In this document: in pieces, positions 57,224 to 64,000 of the stretch
Layout: each line of letters begins with the position of its first letter
Position numbering within the stretch: position 1 is the first letter of the stretch
Source of the DNA: Mesonia oceanica
GTDB lineage: Bacteria > Bacteroidota > Bacteroidia > Flavobacteriales > Flavobacteriaceae
DNA length: 64,000 nucleotides
Assembly (NCBI RefSeq): GCF_902499555.1
Contig: NZ_CABVMM010000003.1
Span: 248,001 to 312,000, forward strand
Direction of reading: 5' to 3'
Notes under the pieces: generated by a model
The model's database searches: none
What the model was told of the DNA's origin: nothing
The model's input: only the letters and a program-made list of their open reading frames with translations
Position numbers and translations under genes: made by a program

Positions 57224-58327
57224 ATGAAAAAACATATAATTTTTAGTTTAGCGGGCTTCTTTATAGCGTTTAATTTATTTGCACAATCGCTAGGGGAATT
57301 TAAGCCCAAAGATAAGGTGCATGGGAAACTGGTCTCTAAAGAAATTTATATAGCTAACTTTTCAATAAACTATCAAGTTTATAACCAAAAAGAGGCACAA
57401 AAGGGAGGAAGTTTTACAGGAAGAATGTTAACAGGAAAAACAAAAGCCAAGCTATCGGTAGGTTTAAATAATATTAGTGCAGAAGACTTACAACAATTAA
57501 CCAATGAGCTTTATCAAGATTTTATTCGCGATCTAGAAAGTAAGGGATACACCATCCTAAAAGGTGATGCGGCGGCGAATACTAATTATTATGAAGGTTA
57601 CGAGCGTTTTACTAATATGGAGATGAGTCTGTCTGAAGCTCCAGGGTTGGTAACCGTTTATCCTCAAAACCGCGTATTTTTTGTAAAAGGCTTTACTAAA
57701 GCTGGTCAAAAAAAGCAGGGAGGTTTTTTTGGCGCAGTTTCAAGACTTCAGGGTAGTAATAATATGGATAGGTTTCAGCAAGTACAAACCTATAGCAAAC
57801 TTTCTTCAGAACTTAATGATGCCAATATCGTAGATGTAGATTTGTATGTCTTGTTTTTAAACGACGAAAAAGCTTACCAAGGTCGGGGTGCAAAAATTAC
57901 TGTAAGTACCAATTTGCACCTTCCGGCAATCGAGAATTACTCTTTTACCGAAAAAACTACCGGTGCGATGAGTCTTTTGAAGAATACAAAGCAAAAGGTA
58001 GTCTCTTGCGTGAATGCTATCGATTTTGTTCAAGGGAAATATAAAATAGGAGGTTCACCTTTAGCGCAATATTCTGGTACTTTAAAAAAAGATTTAAATA
58101 TCGATGGGGTTATTGGGAAAGAAAAAATACAAAGTTTTGCTAAGGCAGATGTAGATTATGTAGGACTTGAAACAATTTATGGGAGAGCCTATCGAGCCGA
58201 TAATGAAACAATTGAGAATTCGGCTTTTATTGATGTCGATAAATCCAAATATTTAGCTGGAACAAAAAAGGCATTGGGTAAATTTTTAAGTTTCCATACC
58301 CAAGAATTTGCAGAAAAGACTAAATAA
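57224..58327 (+). CDS. Unknown exported protein, 367 residues
   Basis: A Sec signal peptide (ends FNLFAQ, about residue 21) precedes a soluble mature protein. The region LTNELYQDFIRDLESKGYTILKGD (about 90-113) looks like an alpha/beta unit of the kind seen in CsgG- or LpoB-like periplasmic proteins, but I recognise no family. A Gly/Lys-rich loop (AQKGGSFTGRMLTGKTKAK) and KKQGGFFGAVSRL are unusual. It is the first gene after operator 2 and is followed by a small membrane protein and the histidine kinase in the same direction, with no terminator between. Confidence 0.75.
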   Translation: MKKHIIFSLAGFFIAFNLFAQSLGEFKPKDKVHGKLVSKEIYIANFSINYQVYNQKEAQKGGSFTGRMLTGKTKAKLSVGLNNISAEDLQQLTNELYQDFIRDLESKGYTILKGDAAANTNYYEGYERFTNMEMSLSEAPGLVTVYPQNRVFFVKGFTKAGQKKQGGFFGAVSRLQGSNNMDRFQQVQTYSKLSSELNDANIVDVDLYVLFLNDEKAYQGRGAKITVSTNLHLPAIENYSFTEKTTGAMSLLKNTKQKVVSCVNAIDFVQGKYKIGGSPLAQYSGTLKKDLNIDGVIGKEKIQSFAKADVDYVGLETIYGRAYRADNETIENSAFIDVDKSKYLAGTKKALGKFLSFHTQEFAEKTK

Positions 58328-58395
58328 AAATTGTGGGATGAGAAAGGAATGGTGGGTTTTTATAACCTGCTGTTCTTTTCTCTAATTTTATACAA

Positions 58396-58635
58396 ATGGG
58401 TTGGTGTATTTTATTTTTTACTATTTTTATTGGGTTGGTGTTTATTTCAACTTTTTTTCATTTCAAACGTATCTCAAACTATGAGCACCAGAAAAATATA
58501 AAATTGATACAAAAGAGGTTTCGGCTGGCAAGTCAGCAAATTAGAGAAAGAAATCTTTGTTTAGATAGGTATCATTTTTTGAGCTACAATTTAGAGGAAG
58601 TTTTAGTGGTTCAAAAAATACAATTAGATAAGTAG
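58396..58635 (+). CDS. Small membrane protein, 79 residues
   Basis: One membrane segment (about residues 3-22, WCILFFTIFIGLVFISTFF) followed by a basic, cytoplasmic-looking helical tail (LIQKRFRLASQQIRERNLCLDRY). No signal cleavage site or known family. It lies 68 bp after the unknown exported protein and 18 bp before the histidine kinase, so it may be a helper of that kinase. The coding call rests on its intact frame and its position in the operon. Confidence 0.55.
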   Translation: MGWCILFFTIFIGLVFISTFFHFKRISNYEHQKNIKLIQKRFRLASQQIRERNLCLDRYHFLSYNLEEVLVVQKIQLDK

Positions 58636-58653
58636 TTCTTTAAATAGTTAACG

Positions 58654-60750
58654 GTGAAGAAAATTATTACTCTCATACTTGTTTTGATTTCTCATTTAGG
58701 AGCTGCACAAGAAAATTCTACAAATACTGTTCAGAAACATCCCGATTCACTTATACGTGAATATAAAATAACTGCATGGGATTTACGATTTAACGATAAA
58801 CTTGCTGCCAATAATGCTTTAAGACAAGGCATGGTTTTAGCGTTAAAGCAAAAAAATGAAGTAGATATTGGCTATTTTTATAGAAAGCTTATCGCGCAAA
58901 AAGGAATCTCAGGAGAAATTGATAGTGCAGAATATTATTTTAAAAAAGGCCTTCAATATTATAGTAATCTAACAGATTCTTTAGGAGGGAAGGAGCTAAA
59001 AGATCGAGGATTAAAAGCGCATCTTTATAGTGAACTTGCAGAAGCATATAACCGAAATGAACTTCCTGATAAAGCATTTGAATATTATCAAAACTCTAAT
59101 GAATATTACGATCAAGTAGGGGATACATTAGGTGTGGCTATCGCAAAAGTAAATTTGGGGAATATTTACTATTACAAAAGTGATTATCCAAATACAATTA
59201 AACTTTACCTTGAATCGATTAGGATTTTAGATGAATTTAAAACAGACCATTACCATATTAAAGGTCAACTCTATCTTAATTTAAGTAGTATATATAATGA
59301 ATTAGATCAACATGATAAAAGGCTTAAATACGCTCAGTTAAATTTAAAGGAAGTATTAAAAGATAATGTAAATGATTATAAGGTAGAAGCGTATCAAAAC
59401 TTAGCAAGAATTTATTATGATAGAGGTGATTTGCAAAAATCAGAACAGAACCTAAAGAAAGCAGATTCAATAATCAACGATGTTGGTTTAGAGTATTTTA
59501 AACTGTATTCTTCCATACAAAAAGCAGAAATCTTAATCCATAATAAAGAATATGATAAAGCTTTAAAATTATTAGAGAAGAATAAATTTTTATTAGATAA
59601 GTATAGCTATGGCGCTGGAGAGACATTTAATTATAATTTCATTTTAGCTAAAACTTATATTTATCTAAAGGAAGAAAATTTGGCGCTAGAACTTTTGAAT
59701 TCACTATTGGAAAAGTCTAAAGATTTGGATCTTATTGGAGAGGAAGCATACATTTCAAAATCGCTAGCAGAAATATATGCAAATAAAGGAAGGTATAAGT
59801 TAGCTTATAGTTACCAAGAAAAGTATCAAGTGTTGAGTGAAAAAATTTTAGGACTTGATACCCAAGAAAAATTTAAAGAAATAGAAACCAAATACCAAAC
59901 CGAAAAAAAAGAAGCAGAACTAGCAACTACCCGAGCTAATCTAGCTGAAAAAGAATTAGACTTAGAGCGCAAAAATACCTTTATCTATGGGAGTATCGCC
60001 CTTGCTTTTATCATAGGTTTATTGGGGTATTTGCTATACAATCAGCAAAAAATAAAAAACCGACAGTTACAAAAAGAATCAGAATTAAAGTCGGCTTTGG
60101 TTAAAATAGAAACTCAAAATAAACTACAAGAACAACGGCTAAGAATTTCTAGAGACTTGCATGATAATATAGGAGCTCAGTTAACTTTTATCATTTCCAG
60201 TATCGATAATCTTCATTTTGCTTTTCCGGGTATGGAAGCAAATATCTCTAAAAAGCTTAAAAATATCAGCGAATTTACCCGTAGAACCATTTACGAGTTG
60301 CGCGATACGATTTGGGCGATGAATAAAGAAAAAATCACGGTAGAAGATTTGCAGGCCAGAATTTCAAACTTCATTGAAAAAGCCAGAAATGCATCTCCTA
60401 CAACAGTTTTTAGTTTTCAATTCGATGCAGAAATTAATCAAGAGGATGAGTTCTCTTCTGTAGTAGGGATGAATATCTATCGAATAATTCAGGAAGCTGT
60501 TAATAATGCCCTAAAATACGCTGAAGCCAAAGAAATAAAAGTGCATATCGAAAAGATTCAAGATACTTTCAAAATCGAAATTGTAGATAACGGGAAAGGG
60601 TTTGTTATAGATAAAGTTGAACTAGGCAACGGAATCAATAATATTAGAAAAAGAGCGAAAGAAATTCACGGAGAAATTCAGCTAACTTCAACTCCATACG
60701 AAGGCACAAAAATTATTCTTACAACTCCGGCTTCATCATATTCAGCATAA
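58654..60750 (+). CDS. TPR-containing sensor histidine kinase (HisKA_3, NarL-partner type)
   Basis: A 698-residue kinase starting at GTG 58654. Signal peptide (ends GAAQ), then a periplasmic array of TPR-like helical repeats (about residues 60-400, for example DKAFEYYQNSNEYYDQVGDTLG), a coiled-coil stretch (ETKYQTEKKEAELATTRANL), one membrane segment (about 441-461), and a cytoplasmic kinase part. The phosphoacceptor is His503 in SRDLHDNIGAQL, and the ATP-binding domain has IIQEAVNNALKYAEA and Asp645 in DNGKGF. HisKA_3 kinases usually pair with NarL/FixJ response regulators. No such regulator is in the window. The gene is the last of the operon from operator 2, so the system may regulate itself. 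Confidence 0.9.
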   Translation: MKKIITLILVLISHLGAAQENSTNTVQKHPDSLIREYKITAWDLRFNDKLAANNALRQGMVLALKQKNEVDIGYFYRKLIAQKGISGEIDSAEYYFKKGLQYYSNLTDSLGGKELKDRGLKAHLYSELAEAYNRNELPDKAFEYYQNSNEYYDQVGDTLGVAIAKVNLGNIYYYKSDYPNTIKLYLESIRILDEFKTDHYHIKGQLYLNLSSIYNELDQHDKRLKYAQLNLKEVLKDNVNDYKVEAYQNLARIYYDRGDLQKSEQNLKKADSIINDVGLEYFKLYSSIQKAEILIHNKEYDKALKLLEKNKFLLDKYSYGAGETFNYNFILAKTYIYLKEENLALELLNSLLEKSKDLDLIGEEAYISKSLAEIYANKGRYKLAYSYQEKYQVLSEKILGLDTQEKFKEIETKYQTEKKEAELATTRANLAEKELDLERKNTFIYGSIALAFIIGLLGYLLYNQQKIKNRQLQKESELKSALVKIETQNKLQEQRLRISRDLHDNIGAQLTFIISSIDNLHFAFPGMEANISKKLKNISEFTRRTIYELRDTIWAMNKEKITVEDLQARISNFIEKARNASPTTVFSFQFDAEINQEDEFSSVVGMNIYRIIQEAVNNALKYAEAKEIKVHIEKIQDTFKIEIVDNGKGFVIDKVELGNGINNIRKRAKEIHGEIQLTSTPYEGTKIILTTPASSYSA

Positions 60751-60751
60751 A

Positions 60752-60798
60752 TACGTCAATTGCCTTATGGTACTGTAATTAAACAAGGTGCATCTTTA
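60752..60798 (+). promoter_or_regulatory. Palindromic operator 3 with -7 element (activated promoter)
   Basis: TACGTCAATTGCCTTA at 60752-60767 (same sequence as operator 1, centre 60759.5) begins one base after the kinase stop. CATCTTTA at 60791-60798 ends 38.5 bp from the centre; its last base is A in place of G, so this is the weakest -7 of the four. The lipoprotein ATG is 64.5 bp from the centre. Confidence 0.7.
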
Positions 60799-60823
60799 TC
60801 ACATTAATCTAAATATATATGTA

Positions 60824-61294
60824 ATGAAGAAATTAGTACTTAGTTTGGTTTTAATATCCTTGTTTTCTTGTTCTGATGACGATGATCAAAGCAATAGTTC
60901 AACCTCCGGTTGTAGTTCTGGACAAGTTTGTGATGCCGCAGCAGCATCAGATGAGGTAGCTATCGATATGCCTGCATATACTGTTGGTGTTTATGAAACC
61001 GTTTACGATTATGCGAGCGACGACTCTCCTTTTGCCATTGGAACCACAGCAACTTTTGAAATTACAGAAGATGAATCTTTAATTGTGAGTATCGATGGTT
61101 TTGATTGTGTTGAAGTAAAAAATCCCTATGCAAAAGATTATTTCGAGCCGGATTCCAATAATTTTTTCTATAAAGATGAATGCTTACACGATTTGGCATT
61201 CAATGTTTCTTTCGATACCAGCGATAATTTTAATGAAGTAAATGTACAACCTCTTGTAGGAGAAGGTTTTTACGGACAGTTTAAACTGCAATAA
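60824..61294 (+). CDS. Unknown small lipoprotein, 156 residues
   Basis: The start ATG 60824 gives a compact signal peptide with lipobox LFSC (Cys16) and an acidic mature start (SDDDDQ); an upstream in-frame GTG at 60788 would put 12 odd residues before it and would overlap the -7 element. A Cys-containing Ser/Ala-rich linker (GCSSGQVCDAAAASDE) precedes a beta-rich domain of about 110 residues. No family recognised. It has its own operator and terminator, so it is a single-gene unit of the regulon. Confidence 0.75.
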   Translation: MKKLVLSLVLISLFSCSDDDDQSNSSTSGCSSGQVCDAAAASDEVAIDMPAYTVGVYETVYDYASDDSPFAIGTTATFEITEDESLIVSIDGFDCVEVKNPYAKDYFEPDSNNFFYKDECLHDLAFNVSFDTSDNFNEVNVQPLVGEGFYGQFKLQ

Positions 61295-61325
61295 TTAGCC
61301 AATTTTATTGAATTTAACTTAAAAT

Positions 61326-61352
61326 CATCTACCTAATTGGTAGGTGGTTTTT
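61326..61352 (+). terminator. Rho-independent terminator after the small lipoprotein gene
   Basis: The stem CATCTACC-TAATT-GGTAGGTG (8 bp with one G-T pair) is followed by five Ts, 31 bp after the stop and 25 bp before operator 4. Confidence 0.7.
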
Positions 61353-61377
61353 AGTTTGTTGAAACTTCTAAAAAATA

Positions 61378-61424
61378 TAAGGCAATTGTCGTATTTCTTT
61401 CAAGCTGAATTTATTAGAGCTTTG
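61378..61424 (+). promoter_or_regulatory. Palindromic operator 4 with -7 element (activated promoter)
   Basis: TAAGGCAATTGTCGTA at 61378-61393 (the reverse arrangement of mismatches of operators 1 and 3, centre 61385.5). GAGCTTTG at 61417-61424 ends exactly 38.5 bp from that centre. The start codon of the CHAT gene is 63.5 bp from the centre. Confidence 0.75.
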
Positions 61425-61448
61425 AGGTATAACCAATTAAACTAGATC

Positions 61449-64000
61449 GTGAGACACTTCATTACCTTCGCTTTTTTTCTTTTCATTTCGGTAGCTTGCA
61501 AGGCGCAAGATTATAATGAAACTGTTCAGTCTTTTCAACAATATTATAAAGTAGATGATCTTGCGGGAATGAAGCAAATTGCCCATCAGCTAGTTCAATA
61601 CTATCCCGATGATTATGCCGGTTATGCCTTTGCTGCTTACACAAGTTTATTAGAAAATAAGCTAAGCGAAGCAGAAATAAACCTGCAATCAGTACAAATT
61701 TTAAATCCGGCAGATTTAGGTTCTTACTCCATCGCAGCTTATGCGGCGTTTTTAAATGGCAACCCTCAAGAAGCCGAAAAATTGATGAATTATGCTTTTC
61801 AATTAAAAACAAATACCGCTGTGCTTTCAGAAATTTTAGAAGACATTTCTCAGTTAGAACGCTTTCTTCAAAAAGATCTTGCCGCGTTAAAAACAGTAGC
61901 GCAAGAAGCCGACAAAAATACAAGTGGAGCCATTAGTGCTATGAAAATATATGCTGATTGTACAGCAGCATGGTGGCAAAAAAAGGAGTGCGCTATTACA
62001 GAAACCCTTAATTACCTCAATAGCCAAAAATTTAAAAACGAAGAAATTATAGCGCAAATTCAGTTTAACCGAGCCTCAGCATATTACGATACGCAACAAT
62101 GGGATCAAGCGCAGAAAGCTTATCAACAATTTTTAGAATTGCCAATCGTAAAAAAGGGTCATTTAGGTTTTGCGGCAGCGCATAGCTTATTGCGATTATC
62201 TTACTTCGATGCCGATGGTGAGCTTATCATCGCAAAAGCCAATCAGGGGTTAAACTATATAGAAGGTTTACTCAACACAAGCTTTATACAATGTGAATTG
62301 CTTATGCGAAAAATGCACGCGTATGCCGAATTAAATGATTTGGAAAATAAGTTCGCTTCAGCTCAACACCTATTGAGCAAAGCCGAAAAAATAAATTTCA
62401 CGTTTGCCGCGCTAAAGGCTAAAAATACCATTGGCGCTTATTACATAGAAAGCAGAAAACCTGGTGCTGCAGGCTTGGCCTATAAATACTTATTCGAAGC
62501 TTATAACGAGTCTCTAAAATTTAATGAACCTGATTTGCAAAGTGAAATAGCCACAAATTATGCACTGGCATTATGGAAAAGAGGAGAGAAGTCGAGAGCA
62601 AAACAAATGGTGGAAAAAGAATATGAATATTCGCTGAAAAATGCGAAGTATTTAGACGCGCAAAACTTAGCCAATAACTTAGCCTTTATGTTCTATATGA
62701 ATGAGGATTATGGGCAAGCAGCAGAATTATTTGAAAAAGCAATAGCCATTACAGAAAACCATCTCAAAAAACTTCCGCAGCAAGAACAATTATTGGTGAT
62801 GAACAATCACGCTGGTGCTTACAGTGGTTTGGTAATGTCTTATCGAAATTTAAACGAAACAGAAAAACTCTTTAAAGCGCAAGACTTAAACCGAAGCAGA
62901 ATTTTAAAAAATAACCTAAACAAAAATATTCCACAAGTTAGTCTATCGCAAGTTCAATCGCTGTTAGCGAACGATGAGGTGATGCTCTATTATTCTAATG
63001 GAGAGCCGGGAGAAATGATTGTTTCCGTCATAACTTCAACTTCCGCAGAAATCAGTTATAATTTTCCCATAGACGATTGGTTAACTATCAAACGGAAATT
63101 TATCAATATAGTTAACAAGCAACCCAACTCGATCAATAATTACGTAACCAAATTAAACGAAGAGATCGTAGATGGTAAATTGGTGAGTTATAGCGATAAA
63201 AAGCAAGGTTTTACAGTTAAAGATTACGATCAATTCATTAGTATTTCAAGAGAATTTTTACAATCACACGACGAGAAGCTTGCCGATTTACAAACCGAAT
63301 TTTTAAAGCATTGGTATCAGTTCTTAATTCAGCCTGTTGCCAATCAAATTCAAGGAAAGAAAACACTCCTTATAAGTGCCGAAGGAAAGCTAGGTTTTAT
63401 GCCTTTTGAAGCTTTTATCAATTCTTCAAATCATTATTTAATTGAAGATTTTAATGTAAAGTATATTCCTTCAGCAACTATTTGGGCAAGTTTACAAAAC
63501 AGAAACTATCCTGCAACCAGAAAAAGTCTTTTGGCGATGGGCGGAGCTACTTACGCTAAGCCCAAAACATCTGGATCAGAAAACAGGAGTATGCCCGATG
63601 TGTATCAAATAAAAAATCAGCTTTCTCAAAAAATTTCAGAAAATAAAGTAAATTTAAAAGAAGAATTAAGTCTGTTAGGCTTTGGTGGAGCTAATTATTT
63701 GGCAGGAACTTTAAAAGAAGTGCAAAACTTAAAAATGATAGTTCCAGATGCAACGGTTTTGATAAACGATCAAATGAAAGAGTCAGACATCAAACGCTTA
63801 AATAAAAATGATGAACTGGCTAAGTATAAATGGTTACATATTGCTACGCACGGTTTTGCGCTAGACAATTTTCCGCAGCTTTCGGGAGTAATGATGATGC
63901 AACCACCAGGCGGCGATGGCGAAGAAGATATGTTTTTATTGGCACACGAAATTGCACAATTAAATCTTAAGGCAGATATGGCGGTTTTAAGTGCCTGTGA
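61449..64000 (+). CDS. Exported TPR-CHAT domain protein (caspase-like), 3' end beyond the window
   Basis: Open from GTG 61449 to the last base; 850 residues are visible. A signal peptide (FITFAFFLFISVACKAQ) ends in either a lipobox (SVAC) or a signal peptidase I site after KAQ. Residues from about 25 to 500 are TPR-like helical repeats (AGYAFAAYTSLLENKLSEAEINLQS, AKQMVEKEYEYSLKNAKYLDA). A CHAT domain begins near 620: LLISAEGKLGFMPFEAFIN, catalytic His801 in WLHIATHGF and catalytic Cys850 in MAVLSAC at the very end of the window. CHAT is a caspase/separase-like protease fold. The exported location is unusual next to the better known cytoplasmic CHAT enzymes of CRISPR and defence systems. Operator 4 precedes it. 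Confidence 0.85.
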   Translation, partial: MRHFITFAFFLFISVACKAQDYNETVQSFQQYYKVDDLAGMKQIAHQLVQYYPDDYAGYAFAAYTSLLENKLSEAEINLQSVQILNPADLGSYSIAAYAAFLNGNPQEAEKLMNYAFQLKTNTAVLSEILEDISQLERFLQKDLAALKTVAQEADKNTSGAISAMKIYADCTAAWWQKKECAITETLNYLNSQKFKNEEIIAQIQFNRASAYYDTQQWDQAQKAYQQFLELPIVKKGHLGFAAAHSLLRLSYFDADGELIIAKANQGLNYIEGLLNTSFIQCELLMRKMHAYAELNDLENKFASAQHLLSKAEKINFTFAALKAKNTIGAYYIESRKPGAAGLAYKYLFEAYNESLKFNEPDLQSEIATNYALALWKRGEKSRAKQMVEKEYEYSLKNAKYLDAQNLANNLAFMFYMNEDYGQAAELFEKAIAITENHLKKLPQQEQLLVMNNHAGAYSGLVMSYRNLNETEKLFKAQDLNRSRILKNNLNKNIPQVSLSQVQSLLANDEVMLYYSNGEPGEMIVSVITSTSAEISYNFPIDDWLTIKRKFINIVNKQPNSINNYVTKLNEEIVDGKLVSYSDKKQGFTVKDYDQFISISREFLQSHDEKLADLQTEFLKHWYQFLIQPVANQIQGKKTLLISAEGKLGFMPFEAFINSSNHYLIEDFNVKYIPSATIWASLQNRNYPATRKSLLAMGGATYAKPKTSGSENRSMPDVYQIKNQLSQKISENKVNLKEELSLLGFGGANYLAGTLKEVQNLKMIVPDATVLINDQMKESDIKRLNKNDELAKYKWLHIATHGFALDNFPQLSGVMMMQPPGGDGEEDMFLLAHEIAQLNLKADMAVLSAC

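Noticed and set aside
57224..58327. A CsgG- or LpoB-type assignment for the unknown exported protein.
   Set aside because: Only a short alpha/beta pattern is similar; there is no diagnostic motif and no curli or penicillin-binding partner nearby.
61483..61923. A 146-residue minus-strand open frame opposite the start of the CHAT gene.
   Set aside because: It is antisense to a clear signal peptide and TPR region and has no coding features of its own.
61449..64000. A link between the CHAT protein and CRISPR (type III-E Craspase).
   Set aside because: There is no CRISPR array or Cas gene in the window, and the protein has a signal peptide.

Overview
The window is chromosomal DNA from a member of the Bacteroidota, most likely family Flavobacteriaceae. 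Evidence for this: the DNA is AT-rich; it carries gliding and type IX secretion genes (gldJ, porU, porV) in the usual flavobacterial neighbourhood (murF, gldJ, porU, porV, cdd, pdhA, pdhC); many short lipoproteins end their signal peptide in SC followed by acidic residues; and promoters have the TAnnTTTG -7 element of this phylum. I cannot name a genus. No insertion sequence, prophage, CRISPR array or rRNA gene is visible.

Layout. 1-12601 (+): the end of a surface-polysaccharide locus. It holds glycosyltransferases, three sulfotransferases (one split by a one-base frameshift at a T8 run), a Wzx-type flippase, a UDP-N-acetyl-L-fucosamine cassette (wbjB, wbjC, wbjD, with a small cupin gene inside it), an initiating phosphoglycosyl transferase and a sugar N-formyltransferase. 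12633-18610 (-): glutamate synthase gltBD. 18850-27371: acyl-CoA dehydrogenase, anmK, an amino-acid dehydrogenase, nhaB, exbB-exbD-tonB and folC. 27442-27639: two tRNA-Val genes separated by a terminator hairpin. 27648-39208: murF, gldJ, porU, porV, cdd, pdhA, pdhC. 39270-46383: an M28 peptidase, an SDR enzyme, a SprT-like protein, manC, a DUF389 membrane protein and two unknown lipoproteins. 46394-55393: MlaFE-like ABC transporter genes, a PafA-like phosphatase, a GT2 plus KAS III pair, gcvP and a macrodomain protein. 55476-64000: a GSCFA protein, then a cluster of envelope proteins with a TPR sensor histidine kinase and a TPR-CHAT protein that runs off the window.

The most interesting signal is in the last 8 kb. 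A 16-bp palindrome (best copy TACGGCAATTGCCGTA) occurs four times between 56427 and 61393, each copy just upstream of a gene. In all four, the palindrome centre lies exactly 38.5 bp before the last base of a TTTG-like -7 element. This is the geometry of an activator bound near -42 in place of the -33 element. The four promoters would drive a DUF6252-like lipoprotein, an operon that ends in the histidine kinase, a second small lipoprotein, and the exported TPR-CHAT protein. I infer an autoregulated envelope two-component regulon with an exported CHAT-domain protein as a target. The response regulator is not in the window and probably lies just beyond it.

Other points: the polysaccharide genes would make a sulfated, FucNAc-containing and possibly N-formylated glycan, with one sulfotransferase open to on/off switching at the T8 tract. 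The first 4.7 kb look more AT-rich than the rest, which suggests exchange of the sulfotransferase/flippase block.
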